From the NCBI GenBank assembly GCA_024398715.1, contig JAKSIP010000014.1:1-50610 (forward strand): a stretch of DNA of 50,610 nucleotides, in the 5' to 3' direction. Below, piece after piece: positions 35,713 through 43,948 of this stretch; the first letter of the stretch is position 1, and every line of letters begins with the position of its first letter. Origin of the DNA: Bacteroidaceae bacterium. GTDB taxonomy: Bacteria > Bacteroidota > Bacteroidia > Bacteroidales > Bacteroidaceae. The position numbers and the translations under genes are program-made. The notes beneath the pieces are model-generated. The model worked only from the letters and a program-made list of their open reading frames with translations. It was not told the origin of the DNA and did not search any database.

Positions 35713-35730
35713 TGAAAGATGTTTTTTGAT

Positions 35731-36816
35731 TTATAGCAGATTGCGTTTGTACATATCGGCCAGGGCGTTTATCAGACGGGTGTTGTCTTCTATTGAGAGA
35801 TACCCTATATGTCCAACCCTGAATATTTGGTCCGCCAGTCCGTCTCCGTTAGGGCATACCCAGATATCATATTCGTCTTTAAGTATGGTTACAATGCTGA
35901 ATGCTGAAACGTTCTTGGGATGAAGGGATGTGACTGCATTGGACATTGAATTGCTTACAAATTCAAAAGGTAGTTCCTTTATTCTTTTGCGGAAATCGTT
36001 TGCCAATGCGGCAACGCGCTCTATTTCGCTGTCAACGCCTCCGTTGTTCTCAATCTGGCAAAGACGTGCGTTTATCTGACGCAATATGCCTACAGCGGGT
36101 GTGAACGGAGTCTGTCCGCGCTCTCCATTGCTGAGTGCAAGTTTAAGATCCAGATACATGCACCCGGGATTGTTGGACATTACTCTTTGCTGTGCCAGAG
36201 TATCGAGTATTATGATTGAAATGCCCGGCGGGCAGGCCAATGCTTTCTGGCTGCCAGTAATCATTACATTTGCGCCGCAACCGGCCATATTGAACCTGTC
36301 GCACAGAAAACTGCTTATTGAATCCACAACAAGGAACAGACTGTTCTTCCTGCAGAACTCAGAAATAAGGTCAATGTCGTACAGAACTCCGGTAGATGTC
36401 TCGTGAATGTTTACCAGCAAACCTGTGAAACCCTGACCGTCATACCGGTAAAGCTGCTCTCTTGTAAGAGTCTTGCCTGTTTCCAGTCTGATGACAGTGT
36501 GAGGTATGTTGTGAACTTCCGCCAACTGTTGGAATCTGTGCCCGAAACTGCCTCCGTTTATAATCAGAACTTTGTCCTGTGGCGTGAAACAGTTTGCAAC
36601 GGCCGCTTCCATGGATGCTGTCCCGGAACCGGTCATAAAACAGACTCTTGCACCTTGCGGAGCTTTTGCAAACTTCAGCATAAGCCTTTCGTTCTCTTTC
36701 ATCAGTTCGGAGAACTCGGGGGTACGGAAGTAAGGAACCTGCTCGTTGCCAAGTTCTCTTACCGCCGGACATGACTGGACAGGGCCTACGGTGAAATTCA
36801 GCTTGTCTGTTATCAT
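35731..36816 (-). CDS. Class V aminotransferase (AGT/PhnW-like)
   Basis: A 361-residue PLP enzyme of the alanine-glyoxylate/2-aminoethylphosphonate aminotransferase group. TVGPVQ at the N-terminus, [15 protein letters not shown] binding phosphate, VVDSISSF with the Asp that holds the pyridine N, and [13 protein letters not shown] with the PLP lysine. The exact substrates are not readable; an amino alcohol, amino phosphonate or amino acid precursor is possible. Its ATG overlaps the serS TGA by 4 bp, and the fusion gene follows after 18 bases. Confidence 0.85.
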   Translation of the reverse strand: MITDKLNFTVGPVQSCPAVRELGNEQVPYFRTPEFSELMKENERLMLKFAKAPQGARVCFMTGSGTASMEAAVANCFTPQDKVLIINGGSFGHRFQQLAEVHNIPHTVIRLETGKTLTREQLYRYDGQGFTGLLVNIHETSTGVLYDIDLISEFCRKNSLFLVVDSISSFLCDRFNMAGCGANVMITGSQKALACPPGISIIILDTLAQQRVMSNNPGCMYLDLKLALSNGERGQTPFTPAVGILRQINARLCQIENNGGVDSEIERVAALANDFRKRIKELPFEFVSNSMSNAVTSLHPKNVSAFSIVTILKDEYDIWVCPNGDGLADQIFRVGHIGYLSIEDNTRLINALADMYKRNLL

Positions 36817-38132
36817 TTTATAATGTCAAATCCTGTATATGGTACAAGAGCGGCAGGAATACGTATGCCTTCCTCTGTCTGGTTGTTCTCCAATAATGCT
36901 GCAACTATGCGCGGTAAAGCCAGTGCCGAGCCGTTGAGTGTATGGCAGAGCGTGGTTTTCTTGTCTTCAGCTCTGCGGTAACGGCATTTGAGACGGTTTG
37001 CCTGATAGGTGTCAAAGTTTGATACTGAAGAAACCTCGAGCCAGCGCTGCTGAGCCTCGGAATATACCTCAAAGTCATAGCATATGGCCGATGTGAAACT
37101 CTGGTCACCTCCGCAAAGACGAAGAATACGGTACGGAAGTTCCAGCTTCTTGAGCAGCCCTTCAACGTGTTCCAGCATTTCCTTGTGGCTTTGTGCAGAA
37201 TGTTCCGGAGTGTCTATGCGTACAATCTCAATCTTGGAGAATTCATGCAGACGGTTCAGACCGCGGACGTCTTTTCCGTATGAACCGGCCTCGCGACGGA
37301 AACACTGTGTGTATGCGCAGTTCTTGATAGGCAATTGCTTCTCATCAAGAATTACATCGCGATATATATTCGTAACTGGAACCTCGGCGGTAGGAATAAG
37401 GTAGAGGTCATCAACCTCGCAATGGTACATCTGTCCTTCCTTGTCTGGAAGCTGGCCTGTGCCGTAACCCGATGCCTGGTTGACGACTGTAGGGGGCATT
37501 ATCTCAGTGTATCCTGATTTGTTAGCTTCTGCCAGGAAAAAATTGATGAGAGCACGCTGAAGCTGTGCGCCCTTACCGATGTATACCGGGAAACCGGCAC
37601 CGGTAATCTTTACACCAAGGTCGAAATCAATAAGGTTGTACTTTTTTGCAAGTTCCCAATGCGGAACCTTTGCTTGGGTGTTCTGGGGATTGCAGGTCCA
37701 GTTACCTACGGTATCCTGACCTACAATACACTCCTTGAGACTTGATTTTACAACCCAGTTGTCATTGGCGCATGTGCCTTCGGGAACCTCGGGGTAGGGA
37801 ATGTTAGGAATGGTGAGAAGAATTTTTGTTATGTTTTCTTCTGCTGCAACCATCTGTTCTTCCAACTGTTTGCTGGTTTCTTTTAATTCTGCAACCGATG
37901 CCTTTGCACTTTCAGCCAGTTCTTTGTTTCCGGATTTCATTGCCATTCCAATCTGGGCGGCAAGTTTCTTTGACTCGGCAAGATTGGCATCAAGCTGCGC
38001 CTGAGCCTTTTTGCGGGAGTTGTTGAGTTCAATAACTTTGTCAATACACTCTTTTGCATTTGCAAAATGCTTTTTCTCAAGACCGGCAAGAACTGAGTCT
38101 GTCTGTTCGGTTATCTGTTTTAATGTTAGCAT
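36813..38132 (-). CDS. serS: Seryl-tRNA synthetase
   Basis: A 439-residue class II synthetase. N-terminal long coiled-coil arm (about 25-105) that grips tRNA-Ser; motif 2 [24 protein letters not shown], motif 3 [19 protein letters not shown] 38132 gives [12 protein letters not shown], the family start. Its stop overlaps the aminotransferase start (ATGA on the minus strand), tying it to the three-gene surface cluster. Upstream, a TACCTTCG near-consensus box at 38173-38180 may be the promoter, overlapping the rpmA terminator. Confidence 0.97.
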   Translation of the reverse strand: MLTLKQITEQTDSVLAGLEKKHFANAKECIDKVIELNNSRKKAQAQLDANLAESKKLAAQIGMAMKSGNKELAESAKASVAELKETSKQLEEQMVAAEENITKILLTIPNIPYPEVPEGTCANDNWVVKSSLKECIVGQDTVGNWTCNPQNTQAKVPHWELAKKYNLIDFDLGVKITGAGFPVYIGKGAQLQRALINFFLAEANKSGYTEIMPPTVVNQASGYGTGQLPDKEGQMYHCEVDDLYLIPTAEVPVTNIYRDVILDEKQLPIKNCAYTQCFRREAGSYGKDVRGLNRLHEFSKIEIVRIDTPEHSAQSHKEMLEHVEGLLKKLELPYRILRLCGGDQSFTSAICYDFEVYSEAQQRWLEVSSVSNFDTYQANRLKCRYRRAEDKKTTLCHTLNGSALALPRIVAALLENNQTEEGIRIPAALVPYTGFDIIK

Positions 38133-38181
38133 AACAGCTGTTATTAATTTGGTTTCTTTTTTATTATAGGTGCGAAGGTAC

Positions 38182-38212
38182 AAAAAAAAGCGATTGAGTG
38201 TTCAATCGCTTT
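38182..38212 (-). terminator. rplU-rpmA terminator
   Basis: AAAGCGATTGA (38187-38197) and TCAATCGCTTT (38202-38212) form an 11-bp stem, with an eight-T run in the minus-strand direction. Confidence 0.85.
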
Positions 38213-38237
38213 CTTTATTTTGTATTTGATTCAATGT

Positions 38238-38510
38238 TTATGCTTCTGCGTTTTCAGCAAACGGTATTACTGAAACATAACTGCGGTCCTTGCGACCTCT
38301 CTTGAACTGTACTGTTCCGTCAACAAGTGCGTAAAGTGTGTGATCACTACCCATACCAATGTTTTCGCCCGGATTGTGAACTGTTCCGCGCTGACGTACT
38401 ATAATGTTGCCGGCTTTGCATACCTGGCCACCCCAAATCTTGACACCCAGTCTCTGACTAGCTGATTCACGACCGTTCTTAGAACTACCTACACCTTTCT
38501 TATGTGCCAT
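38238..38510 (-). CDS. rpmA: 50S ribosomal protein L27
   Basis: A 90-residue ribosomal protein near the peptidyl-transferase centre. N-terminal [33 protein letters not shown] and [11 protein letters not shown] are diagnostic. The N-terminus is the direct mature type, without the Firmicutes cleaved extension. It lies 19 bases after rplU, the usual order. Confidence 0.98.
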   Translation of the reverse strand: MAHKKGVGSSKNGRESASQRLGVKIWGGQVCKAGNIIVRQRGTVHNPGENIGMGSDHTLYALVDGTVQFKRGRKDRSYVSVIPFAENAEA

Positions 38511-38529
38511 AATTTTCTAATTTTTAAGG

Positions 38530-38847
38530 TTATGCAATAACTTTTTTAATAACTAACTCTGTGAACTGCTGGCGATGACCGTTGAGTTTGCGGTATCCTT
38601 TGCGGCGGCGTTTGTGGAACACCAGAACCTTGTCTCCCTTAACCAAAGCTGTTTTTACCTCGCAAACAACTTTTGCACCTTCAATGGTTGGAGCACCAAC
38701 TGTTACCTGACCTTCTTTGTCTGCAAGAAGAATCTTGTCGAACTCTACTGTTGCACCTGCTTCAATATTCTGAATGTGGTGTACAAACAGTGTCTTTCCC
38801 GGTTCAATTTTGAACTGCTGTCCTTGAATTTCAGCAATAACGTACAT
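38530..38847 (-). CDS. rplU: 50S ribosomal protein L21
   Basis: A 105-residue ribosomal protein of the 50S subunit. [17 protein letters not shown] is the family start, and [25 protein letters not shown] is the family C-terminal signature. Two ATG codons are adjacent (38850 and 38847); the second fits homologues. It is preceded by an 86-base leader with a short basic reading frame that overlaps its start. Confidence 0.98.
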   Translation of the reverse strand: MYVIAEIQGQQFKIEPGKTLFVHHIQNIEAGATVEFDKILLADKEGQVTVGAPTIEGAKVVCEVKTALVKGDKVLVFHKRRRKGYRKLNGHRQQFTELVIKKVIA

Positions 38848-38923
38848 CATTACAATATTTTATTACGTTGGACCGATAGGCGTCAGACCTTCCTTGTCTG
38901 AACTTTTTCTGCCTTTTCGGCAT
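38831..38923 (-). promoter_or_regulatory. Possible leader peptide frame in the rplU 5' region
   Basis: A 30-codon frame (MPKRQKKFRQGRSDAYRS at the start, 9 Lys/Arg) begins 10 bases after the rplU -7 box and ends inside rplU at 38831. A 6-bp hairpin (38883-38888 with 38896-38901) lies within it. It could couple or autoregulate L21 synthesis; chance is not excluded. Confidence 0.3.
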
Positions 38924-38933
38924 AAATCGGGCG

Positions 38934-38965
38934 CAAAATTACAAATATTATTTTCTTTCTGCAAA
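38934..38965 (-). promoter_or_regulatory. rplU-rpmA promoter
   Basis: TTTG (38962-38965), 20 bp, TAATTTTG (38934-38941), minus strand; full consensus. Confidence 0.8.
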
Positions 38966-38969
38966 CTTT

Positions 38970-39905
38970 TTATTCAAAAGATGCCAAATATTTTTCGGCT
39001 TCTATGGCAGCCTTGCAACCCGATGCGGCAGCAGTTATTGCCTGGCGGTAACGTGGATCGGCAACATCACCGGCTGCAAAAATTCCGGGTATATTTGTGC
39101 ATGGTCCCGAGCCTTCTGTAATTATATATCCTTCCGCATCGGTTCTGATATATTTCTTGAAGACGTCTGACATAGGTTTATGTCCTATGGCCAGGAAGAA
39201 ACCGTCTATTGCAATATCGTAGCGGCGCTCTTGAGCACTGCCTGCTTTTTCTATAACGTGCATACCTTGAATTTTGGGCTCTCCGAACAGACCCAATGTG
39301 TTGTGCTCAAAAAGCACTTCAATTTTCGGATTCTCCAATACGCGTTTCTGCATAATGTCACTTGCACGCAGGAATGGTTTGCGCACTACCAGATAGACTT
39401 TGGCGGCAAGGGTGGAGAGGTACGATGCCTCCTCGCATGCGGTATCGCCGCCGCCTACTACGGCCACTGTCTTTTTGCGGTAGAAGAAACCGTCGCATGT
39501 GGCGCATGCGCTGACACCGCGTCCGGCATATTTCTTCTCATCGTCAAGACCCAGATATTTGGCGGCTGCACCTGTGGCGATTATTACCGTGTCTGCATTT
39601 ATCTGTGTGCTGCCATCAATTGTAAGACTGAATGGTCTTGCTGAAAAATCAACATCAGTAATCAGACCCTGACGCATCTCTACGCCAAACTTTTCTGCCT
39701 GAAGACGCATGTCGTTCATCATGTCGTATCCATTGATTCCGTCCGGATAGCCCGGGAAATTCTCAACGGTTGATGTTGTTGTAAGTTGTCCACCCGGCTG
39801 GTTCCCTTCATATAATACAGGTTTCAGGTTTGCGCGTGCTGCGTAGATACCTGCTGTGTAACCGGCAGGACCGGAACCGATAATCAAGCATTTGATTCTT
39901 TCCAT
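38970..39905 (-). CDS. trxB: Thioredoxin reductase
   Basis: A 311-residue FAD enzyme that passes NADPH electrons to thioredoxin. FAD site GSGPAGYTAGIYAARA at the start, the redox pair CATC at 134-137, NADPH site VGGGDTACEEA, and the closing FAGDVADPRYRQAITAAASGC. Length is normal. It starts 13 bases after the LolA-like gene, as the last gene of ftsK-lolA-trxB. Confidence 0.97.
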   Translation of the reverse strand: MERIKCLIIGSGPAGYTAGIYAARANLKPVLYEGNQPGGQLTTTSTVENFPGYPDGINGYDMMNDMRLQAEKFGVEMRQGLITDVDFSARPFSLTIDGSTQINADTVIIATGAAAKYLGLDDEKKYAGRGVSACATCDGFFYRKKTVAVVGGGDTACEEASYLSTLAAKVYLVVRKPFLRASDIMQKRVLENPKIEVLFEHNTLGLFGEPKIQGMHVIEKAGSAQERRYDIAIDGFFLAIGHKPMSDVFKKYIRTDAEGYIITEGSGPCTNIPGIFAAGDVADPRYRQAITAAASGCKAAIEAEKYLASFE

Positions 39906-39918
39906 AAAATTGTTGTTT

Positions 39919-40443
39919 TTATCGTAAGTCTATTATTTCAAGATTCGGAATGGAATCTGTTTGCGGAACAAATTCACTGCTGTCAAATTTGACTCCCGAA
40001 CGTATGTATCTGTCAATTCTGATATCGTACGTATAATCGGAGTACTTGCCATAAATGCGTTTCAGGCGGTTTGAGGCATCGCATTCTGTTTCAGAAACGG
40101 CAAGTATGGTCAGAGGCCGGAACAGTAATGTGTCTGCATCTTGAGGAACTGAAATGTAAAGTTCGTTGTAGATTCCGTTTTTCTGTTGTGTGTATGCCTC
40201 TTTGCCGTTATACCACAGATTGTGCGTGGGTGTTTTTACCGCTATTCCCGTTCCGTTGAACAGTATTGTCCCGCTTGTACTGAATTGCTGTTGCCCTGCA
40301 GATACTGTTGCGGAAAAACTGAGTTCCACTCCAAGGTCCTTTATCAGTTTCTCTACAGCTCTGCCCGATGTCTGGGCCGCAATGTGTGCGGACATTGCCA
40401 ACGCAAAGAACAGCAATACTATATCCGGGCGTAACCGTTTCAT
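39919..40443 (-). CDS. LolA-like outer-membrane lipoprotein carrier
   Basis: A 174-residue protein with a signal peptide (MKRLRPDIVLLFFALAMSAHIAA). The mature beta-rich part contains FSTSGTILFNGTGIAVKTPTHNLWYNGKEAYTQQKNGIYNEL, the type of pattern found in LolA-like carriers, which take lipoproteins across the periplasm. The position directly after ftsK (4 bases) is the classical lolA position in many bacteria and supports the call. Short for LolA, and divergent, so a related carrier remains possible. Confidence 0.75.
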   Translation of the reverse strand: MKRLRPDIVLLFFALAMSAHIAAQTSGRAVEKLIKDLGVELSFSATVSAGQQQFSTSGTILFNGTGIAVKTPTHNLWYNGKEAYTQQKNGIYNELYISVPQDADTLLFRPLTILAVSETECDASNRLKRIYGKYSDYTYDIRIDRYIRSGVKFDSSEFVPQTDSIPNLEIIDLR

Positions 40444-40447
40444 GGAA

Positions 40448-43033
40448 TCAGATTCCTAATCTTGTGAATACTTCCTGCAGTTCCAAATCGCTTGCACAAA
40501 GAACTTGACGCGGCTTGCTTCCGTCAACCGGGCCTACAATACCCGCTTTTTCAAGCTGGTCCATGATGCGGCCGGCGCGGTTGTATCCTACCTGGAATCT
40601 GCGCTGTATGTTGGATGTGGAACCCTGACCTGTCTGTACAACAAGTTCAGCGGCTTCTCTGAACAGTGAGTCAAGAGATTGGGAACTTATGTCGTTTCCG
40701 CTGCCAAGGCTGCTTCCGTCAGCACTGCTCTCTTCAACGTCCGGCAGTGCGTACGCTTCAGTATAACCCTGCTGGCTGTGGATGTATGAACATATATTGT
40801 TGACTTCCGGAGTGTCAACAAATGCACATTGGATTCGCTCAGTCTCTCCGCTGTTTCCAAGCATCAGCATGTCTCCGCGACCTACAAGGCGCTGTGCTCC
40901 GGTGCGGTCGATGATTGTACGTGAATCAATCATTTGAGATACCTTGAACGCAATTCTGGCCGGGAAGTTGGTCTTTATCATACCGGTAATGATGTTTGCG
41001 GACGGACGCTGTGTGGCAATGATCATGTGGATACCAACGGCACGGGCCTTTTGCGCAATACGTGCAATAGGAATCTCTATCTCTTTGCCGGCGGTCATAA
41101 TCAGATCTCCATACTCGTCAATGACAACCACAATGTACGGCATGAAGTGGTGACCCTTGTTCGGGTTCAGCTGGCGGCTGTTGTATAATCTGTTGTATTC
41201 CTTGATTTCCCTTACGTTTGCGTCTTTCAGAAGCTCGTAACGGCTATCCATGAGGATACACAGTGAATTCAGGGTGCGTACCACTTTGTTGACATCGGTA
41301 ATGATAGCGTCCTTCTCGTCTGGAATTTTAGCAAGGAAATGCTTCTCGATAGGAGAGTATATGCTGAACTCAACCATCTTGGGGTCAACCAGCACAATCT
41401 TCAATTCTGCAGGATGCTTCTTGTAAAGCAACGATGTCAGTATCACGTTCAAACCTACAGATTTACCTTGTCCTGTTGCACCGGCAACAAGAAGGTGAGG
41501 CAATTTTGCAAGGTCGAACATATAAATCTCGTTCGTGATAGTCTTTCCTATTGCAACCGGAAGTTCATATTTTGTTTCAGCAAATTTTTTGCTGCAGAGC
41601 AATTCATATATTGATACTGTCTGAGGATTCTTGTTTGGAACTTCAATACCGATCGTACCTTTGCCAGGAATAGGGGCAATGATTCGTATTCCGGTTGCTG
41701 CAAGTGTCATGCAGATATCATCTTCAAGATTGCGTATCTTGGCTATGCGGACTCCTGGGGCAGGAGTTATCTCGTACAGAGTGATGGTCGGTCCTACGGT
41801 GGCATCGATATGTGTTATTTCGATATCGAAATTGCGCAATGTATGGATAATGCGTTCTTTGTTGGCAGTCTGCTCATCGTTGTCTATTGTAGGACCCTGT
41901 ACGTTGCTCTTGTTGACAAGCTCCAATGTAGGAAACTTGTAGTGGGACAGGTCCAGACGCGGATTGAAGGGCGGTAAAGCCTTGACTGTCTCTTCTGTTT
42001 TTGCAGCTTCAACATTGAACGTTACATCGTTGCCGGCATCGGTAGCCTTTTCTTTGGCGGCTCTGGTGGGTTTTGGTTCAGGTTTGGAATCCATTTCACT
42101 GCTATTGTCAGAAAGATCCGGCTGTGAAATCTCATCGGTGCTGATTTCCGTCCATTCCGAATTGTCCTGGTCTTCAACTGTTTCCGTATCTTTGACTGTA
42201 TTGTCAGATTTGTCCGGTTCTGTCTGTACGGGAGCGGGAGCAGGTGCGGCGGCCTTGATTTTCTTTTTCTCCTCTTTCAGGGCTTTCTTTTCAAGTCTGC
42301 GCAATCTTCTCCGCTCTCTTCTTTCTGCAATTCTTTCCTGCCACTTTGTGGTCAGGTATATCCGTATCCACTCTTTTGCGCTGGGACAGATGCAGACAAC
42401 ATAAATAAGCATTGTGAATATCAGTATCAGAACTGTACCTGCCATACCGATGTTTCTCAGCAGATATTCTGAAGCAACAATACCATGCTTGCCTCCTGGA
42501 GATATGAAACTGTTTGTGAATGCCCAGTCAAGGGACATGCTAAATGCTATGGAACACCATATCAGAAGGAACATACAGCCTGCAAACCATTTCAGTTTGG
42601 ACTGTTTGTTTATACACATCAGATTTGCTCCGCAGACAAGCAGGAACAGCGGTATGAAAAAAGATGCGAATCCGAACATGTTGTTTATGATATATTCGGC
42701 AATCGATGCTCCGCGTTCTCCGGAATTGTTTTTTACAGTCTGATGATTTGTTGTCTGAGCGTTGATGATATGATTGTCAGGCATAGCGGACTGCAGCAGT
42801 TCCATATCTGACTTGTCTGAAATAACAATGCTCTGGTCCTGTCCGCCGTGTATGAAGAAAGACCCCATCGCAAAAACAAGATACAATGCAAGCAGAATCA
42901 TTGCGGCACCGGATAGAAACCTGAATGTGTCGCTTTTGAATATGTATAACAGGCTCCTTTTTTCCGGAACCTGCTGCTTCTGCTTTTTTTGTGATGTCTG
43001 ATTTTTTCTGCTTTCTGTATTTTTGGCTGCCAT
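40448..43033 (-). CDS. ftsK: DNA translocase FtsK
   Basis: An 861-residue septal DNA pump. Four N-terminal membrane helices (about 36-57, 115-135, 145-165, 190-212). A charged linker rich in Glu, Lys and Pro (about 235-345) follows. The motor then has Walker A GATGQGKS near residue 515 and Walker B VVVIDEYGDLIM. The C-terminal gamma domain (SNIQRRFQVGYNRAGRIMDQLEKAGIVGP) recognises DNA polarity sequences. First of ftsK-lolA-trxB. Confidence 0.97.
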   Translation of the reverse strand: MAAKNTESRKNQTSQKKQKQQVPEKRSLLYIFKSDTFRFLSGAAMILLALYLVFAMGSFFIHGGQDQSIVISDKSDMELLQSAMPDNHIINAQTTNHQTVKNNSGERGASIAEYIINNMFGFASFFIPLFLLVCGANLMCINKQSKLKWFAGCMFLLIWCSIAFSMSLDWAFTNSFISPGGKHGIVASEYLLRNIGMAGTVLILIFTMLIYVVCICPSAKEWIRIYLTTKWQERIAERRERRRLRRLEKKALKEEKKKIKAAAPAPAPVQTEPDKSDNTVKDTETVEDQDNSEWTEISTDEISQPDLSDNSSEMDSKPEPKPTRAAKEKATDAGNDVTFNVEAAKTEETVKALPPFNPRLDLSHYKFPTLELVNKSNVQGPTIDNDEQTANKERIIHTLRNFDIEITHIDATVGPTITLYEITPAPGVRIAKIRNLEDDICMTLAATGIRIIAPIPGKGTIGIEVPNKNPQTVSIYELLCSKKFAETKYELPVAIGKTITNEIYMFDLAKLPHLLVAGATGQGKSVGLNVILTSLLYKKHPAELKIVLVDPKMVEFSIYSPIEKHFLAKIPDEKDAIITDVNKVVRTLNSLCILMDSRYELLKDANVREIKEYNRLYNSRQLNPNKGHHFMPYIVVVIDEYGDLIMTAGKEIEIPIARIAQKARAVGIHMIIATQRPSANIITGMIKTNFPARIAFKVSQMIDSRTIIDRTGAQRLVGRGDMLMLGNSGETERIQCAFVDTPEVNNICSYIHSQQGYTEAYALPDVEESSADGSSLGSGNDISSQSLDSLFREAAELVVQTGQGSTSNIQRRFQVGYNRAGRIMDQLEKAGIVGPVDGSKPRQVLCASDLELQEVFTRLGI

Positions 43034-43068
43034 TTTAGTATATGTGTATTATCCATTCTAACTTTGTG

Positions 43069-43099
43069 CGAAGTTAACCTTAAATTTCAAAATGTGCAA
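43069..43099 (-). promoter_or_regulatory. ftsK promoter
   Basis: TTG (43097-43099), 20 bp, TAACTTCG (43069-43076; one mismatch to TAnnTTTG), minus strand. A plus-strand TAACTTTG at 43059-43066 faces it and makes the area palindromic. Confidence 0.5.
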
Positions 43100-43122
43100 G
43101 CCCCGGAAAGCGATTTATTTTG

Positions 43123-43130
43123 TAAATTTG
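43123..43130 (+). promoter_or_regulatory. -7 box of the exonuclease gene
   Basis: TAAATTTG followed by CA ends 7 bases before the ATG at 43138, predicting a leaderless mRNA. The -33 element is weak. Confidence 0.5.
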
Positions 43131-43137
43131 CAGACAA

Positions 43138-43773
43138 ATGTTCAGAAGGAAAGTGAAAATATCAAGCCGTGTTGACAAAACCATTATCAACACTCTTCCG
43201 GTTGACCAGTTTGACGGAGAAGTGGTTGTTGTCAATACCGAGGATCATGCCAGGGAGGCGGTAGAAGAACTCATGAAAGAACCGTATATCGGTTTTGATA
43301 CTGAAACCAAACCGTCTTTCCAACGTGGGGTGCACAATAAAGTTTCCTTGTTGCAGCTTTCTACAGAAAACAAAGCTTTCCTTTTCAGACTGAATTTTAT
43401 CGGACTGCCGGGCTGTATAATTGATCTGTTGCAGAATCGGTCCGTTATCAAGATAGGACTCTCCTCAAAAGATGACTTTGCTGCCTTGTCTGCACGTGGT
43501 CATATCAGTCCTGCGGGATTTGTTGAATTGCAGGATTATGTAAGACAATTGGGAATAGAAGAATTGGGCTTGCAGAGACTGTACGCATTATTGTTCGGTA
43601 AAAAGATTTCAAAGGCCCAGCGTATGAGTAACTGGCAGGCGGATCCGTTATTGCCTGCACAGATATCCTATGCGGCTACCGATGCTTGGGCAACCCTCAA
43701 AATATGGCTTTATCTTGAAGAACTTGTTGCAAAACGCAAACTTCAGGTAGTGCATGTAGACAGTGATTGTTAA
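43138..43773 (+). CDS. 3'-5' exonuclease, DEDDy (RNase D-like)
   Basis: A 211-residue single-domain exonuclease. Exo I motif GFDTETKPSF supplies the first Asp and Glu. Exo II is in IGLSSKDDFAAL, and exo III YAATDAWATLKIW has the Tyr and Asp of the DEDDy class. There is no HRDC domain, so it is smaller than RNase D. The RNA or DNA substrate cannot be decided. The first 40 residues precede the domain and are basic. ATG 43138 is the only reasonable start and sits 7 bases from the -7 box. Confidence 0.88.
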   Translation: MFRRKVKISSRVDKTIINTLPVDQFDGEVVVVNTEDHAREAVEELMKEPYIGFDTETKPSFQRGVHNKVSLLQLSTENKAFLFRLNFIGLPGCIIDLLQNRSVIKIGLSSKDDFAALSARGHISPAGFVELQDYVRQLGIEELGLQRLYALLFGKKISKAQRMSNWQADPLLPAQISYAATDAWATLKIWLYLEELVAKRKLQVVHVDSDC

Positions 43774-43808
43774 ATATTGTTAATGCACTATATTTTGTAT
43801 TTATTATC

Positions 43809-43839
43809 TTTGTTGGAATAAAAACAATTGATAAATTTG
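43809..43839 (+). promoter_or_regulatory. Promoter of the nucleoside-transporter operon
   Basis: TTTG (43809-43812), 19 bp, TAAATTTG (43832-43839); full consensus. Another TATCTTTG box at 43805-43812 overlaps the -33 element. Confidence 0.75.
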
Positions 43840-43852
43840 CAACGTGTTTTTC

Positions 43853-43920
43853 ATGGTATTAGATTTTAATTGGAGGGGAAGTTGTCGTGATGATAACTTC
43901 CTTTCACTTTTTTAGAAAGG
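43853..43920 (+). promoter_or_regulatory. Candidate attenuator with leader peptide
   Basis: GGAAGTTGTC (43877-43886) pairs with GATAACTTCC (43892-43901; one G-T) around GTGAT. A T6 run follows at 43908-43913. Alternatively CCTTTC (43900-43905) pairs with GAAAGG (43915-43920); the two hairpins share bases and so exclude each other. A 20-codon frame (ATG 43853 to TAG 43913-43915; it contains NWRGSCRDDNF) runs through the terminator. All lie between the promoter and the transporter start. Confidence 0.45.
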
Positions 43921-43948
43921 TTCATAAACATGACAATGCGTGGTTTTT

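Noticed and set aside
33291..36816. Classical 2-aminoethylphosphonate synthesis operon
   Set aside because: No PEP mutase or phosphonopyruvate decarboxylase is present, so a phosphonate product cannot be claimed from the aminotransferase alone.
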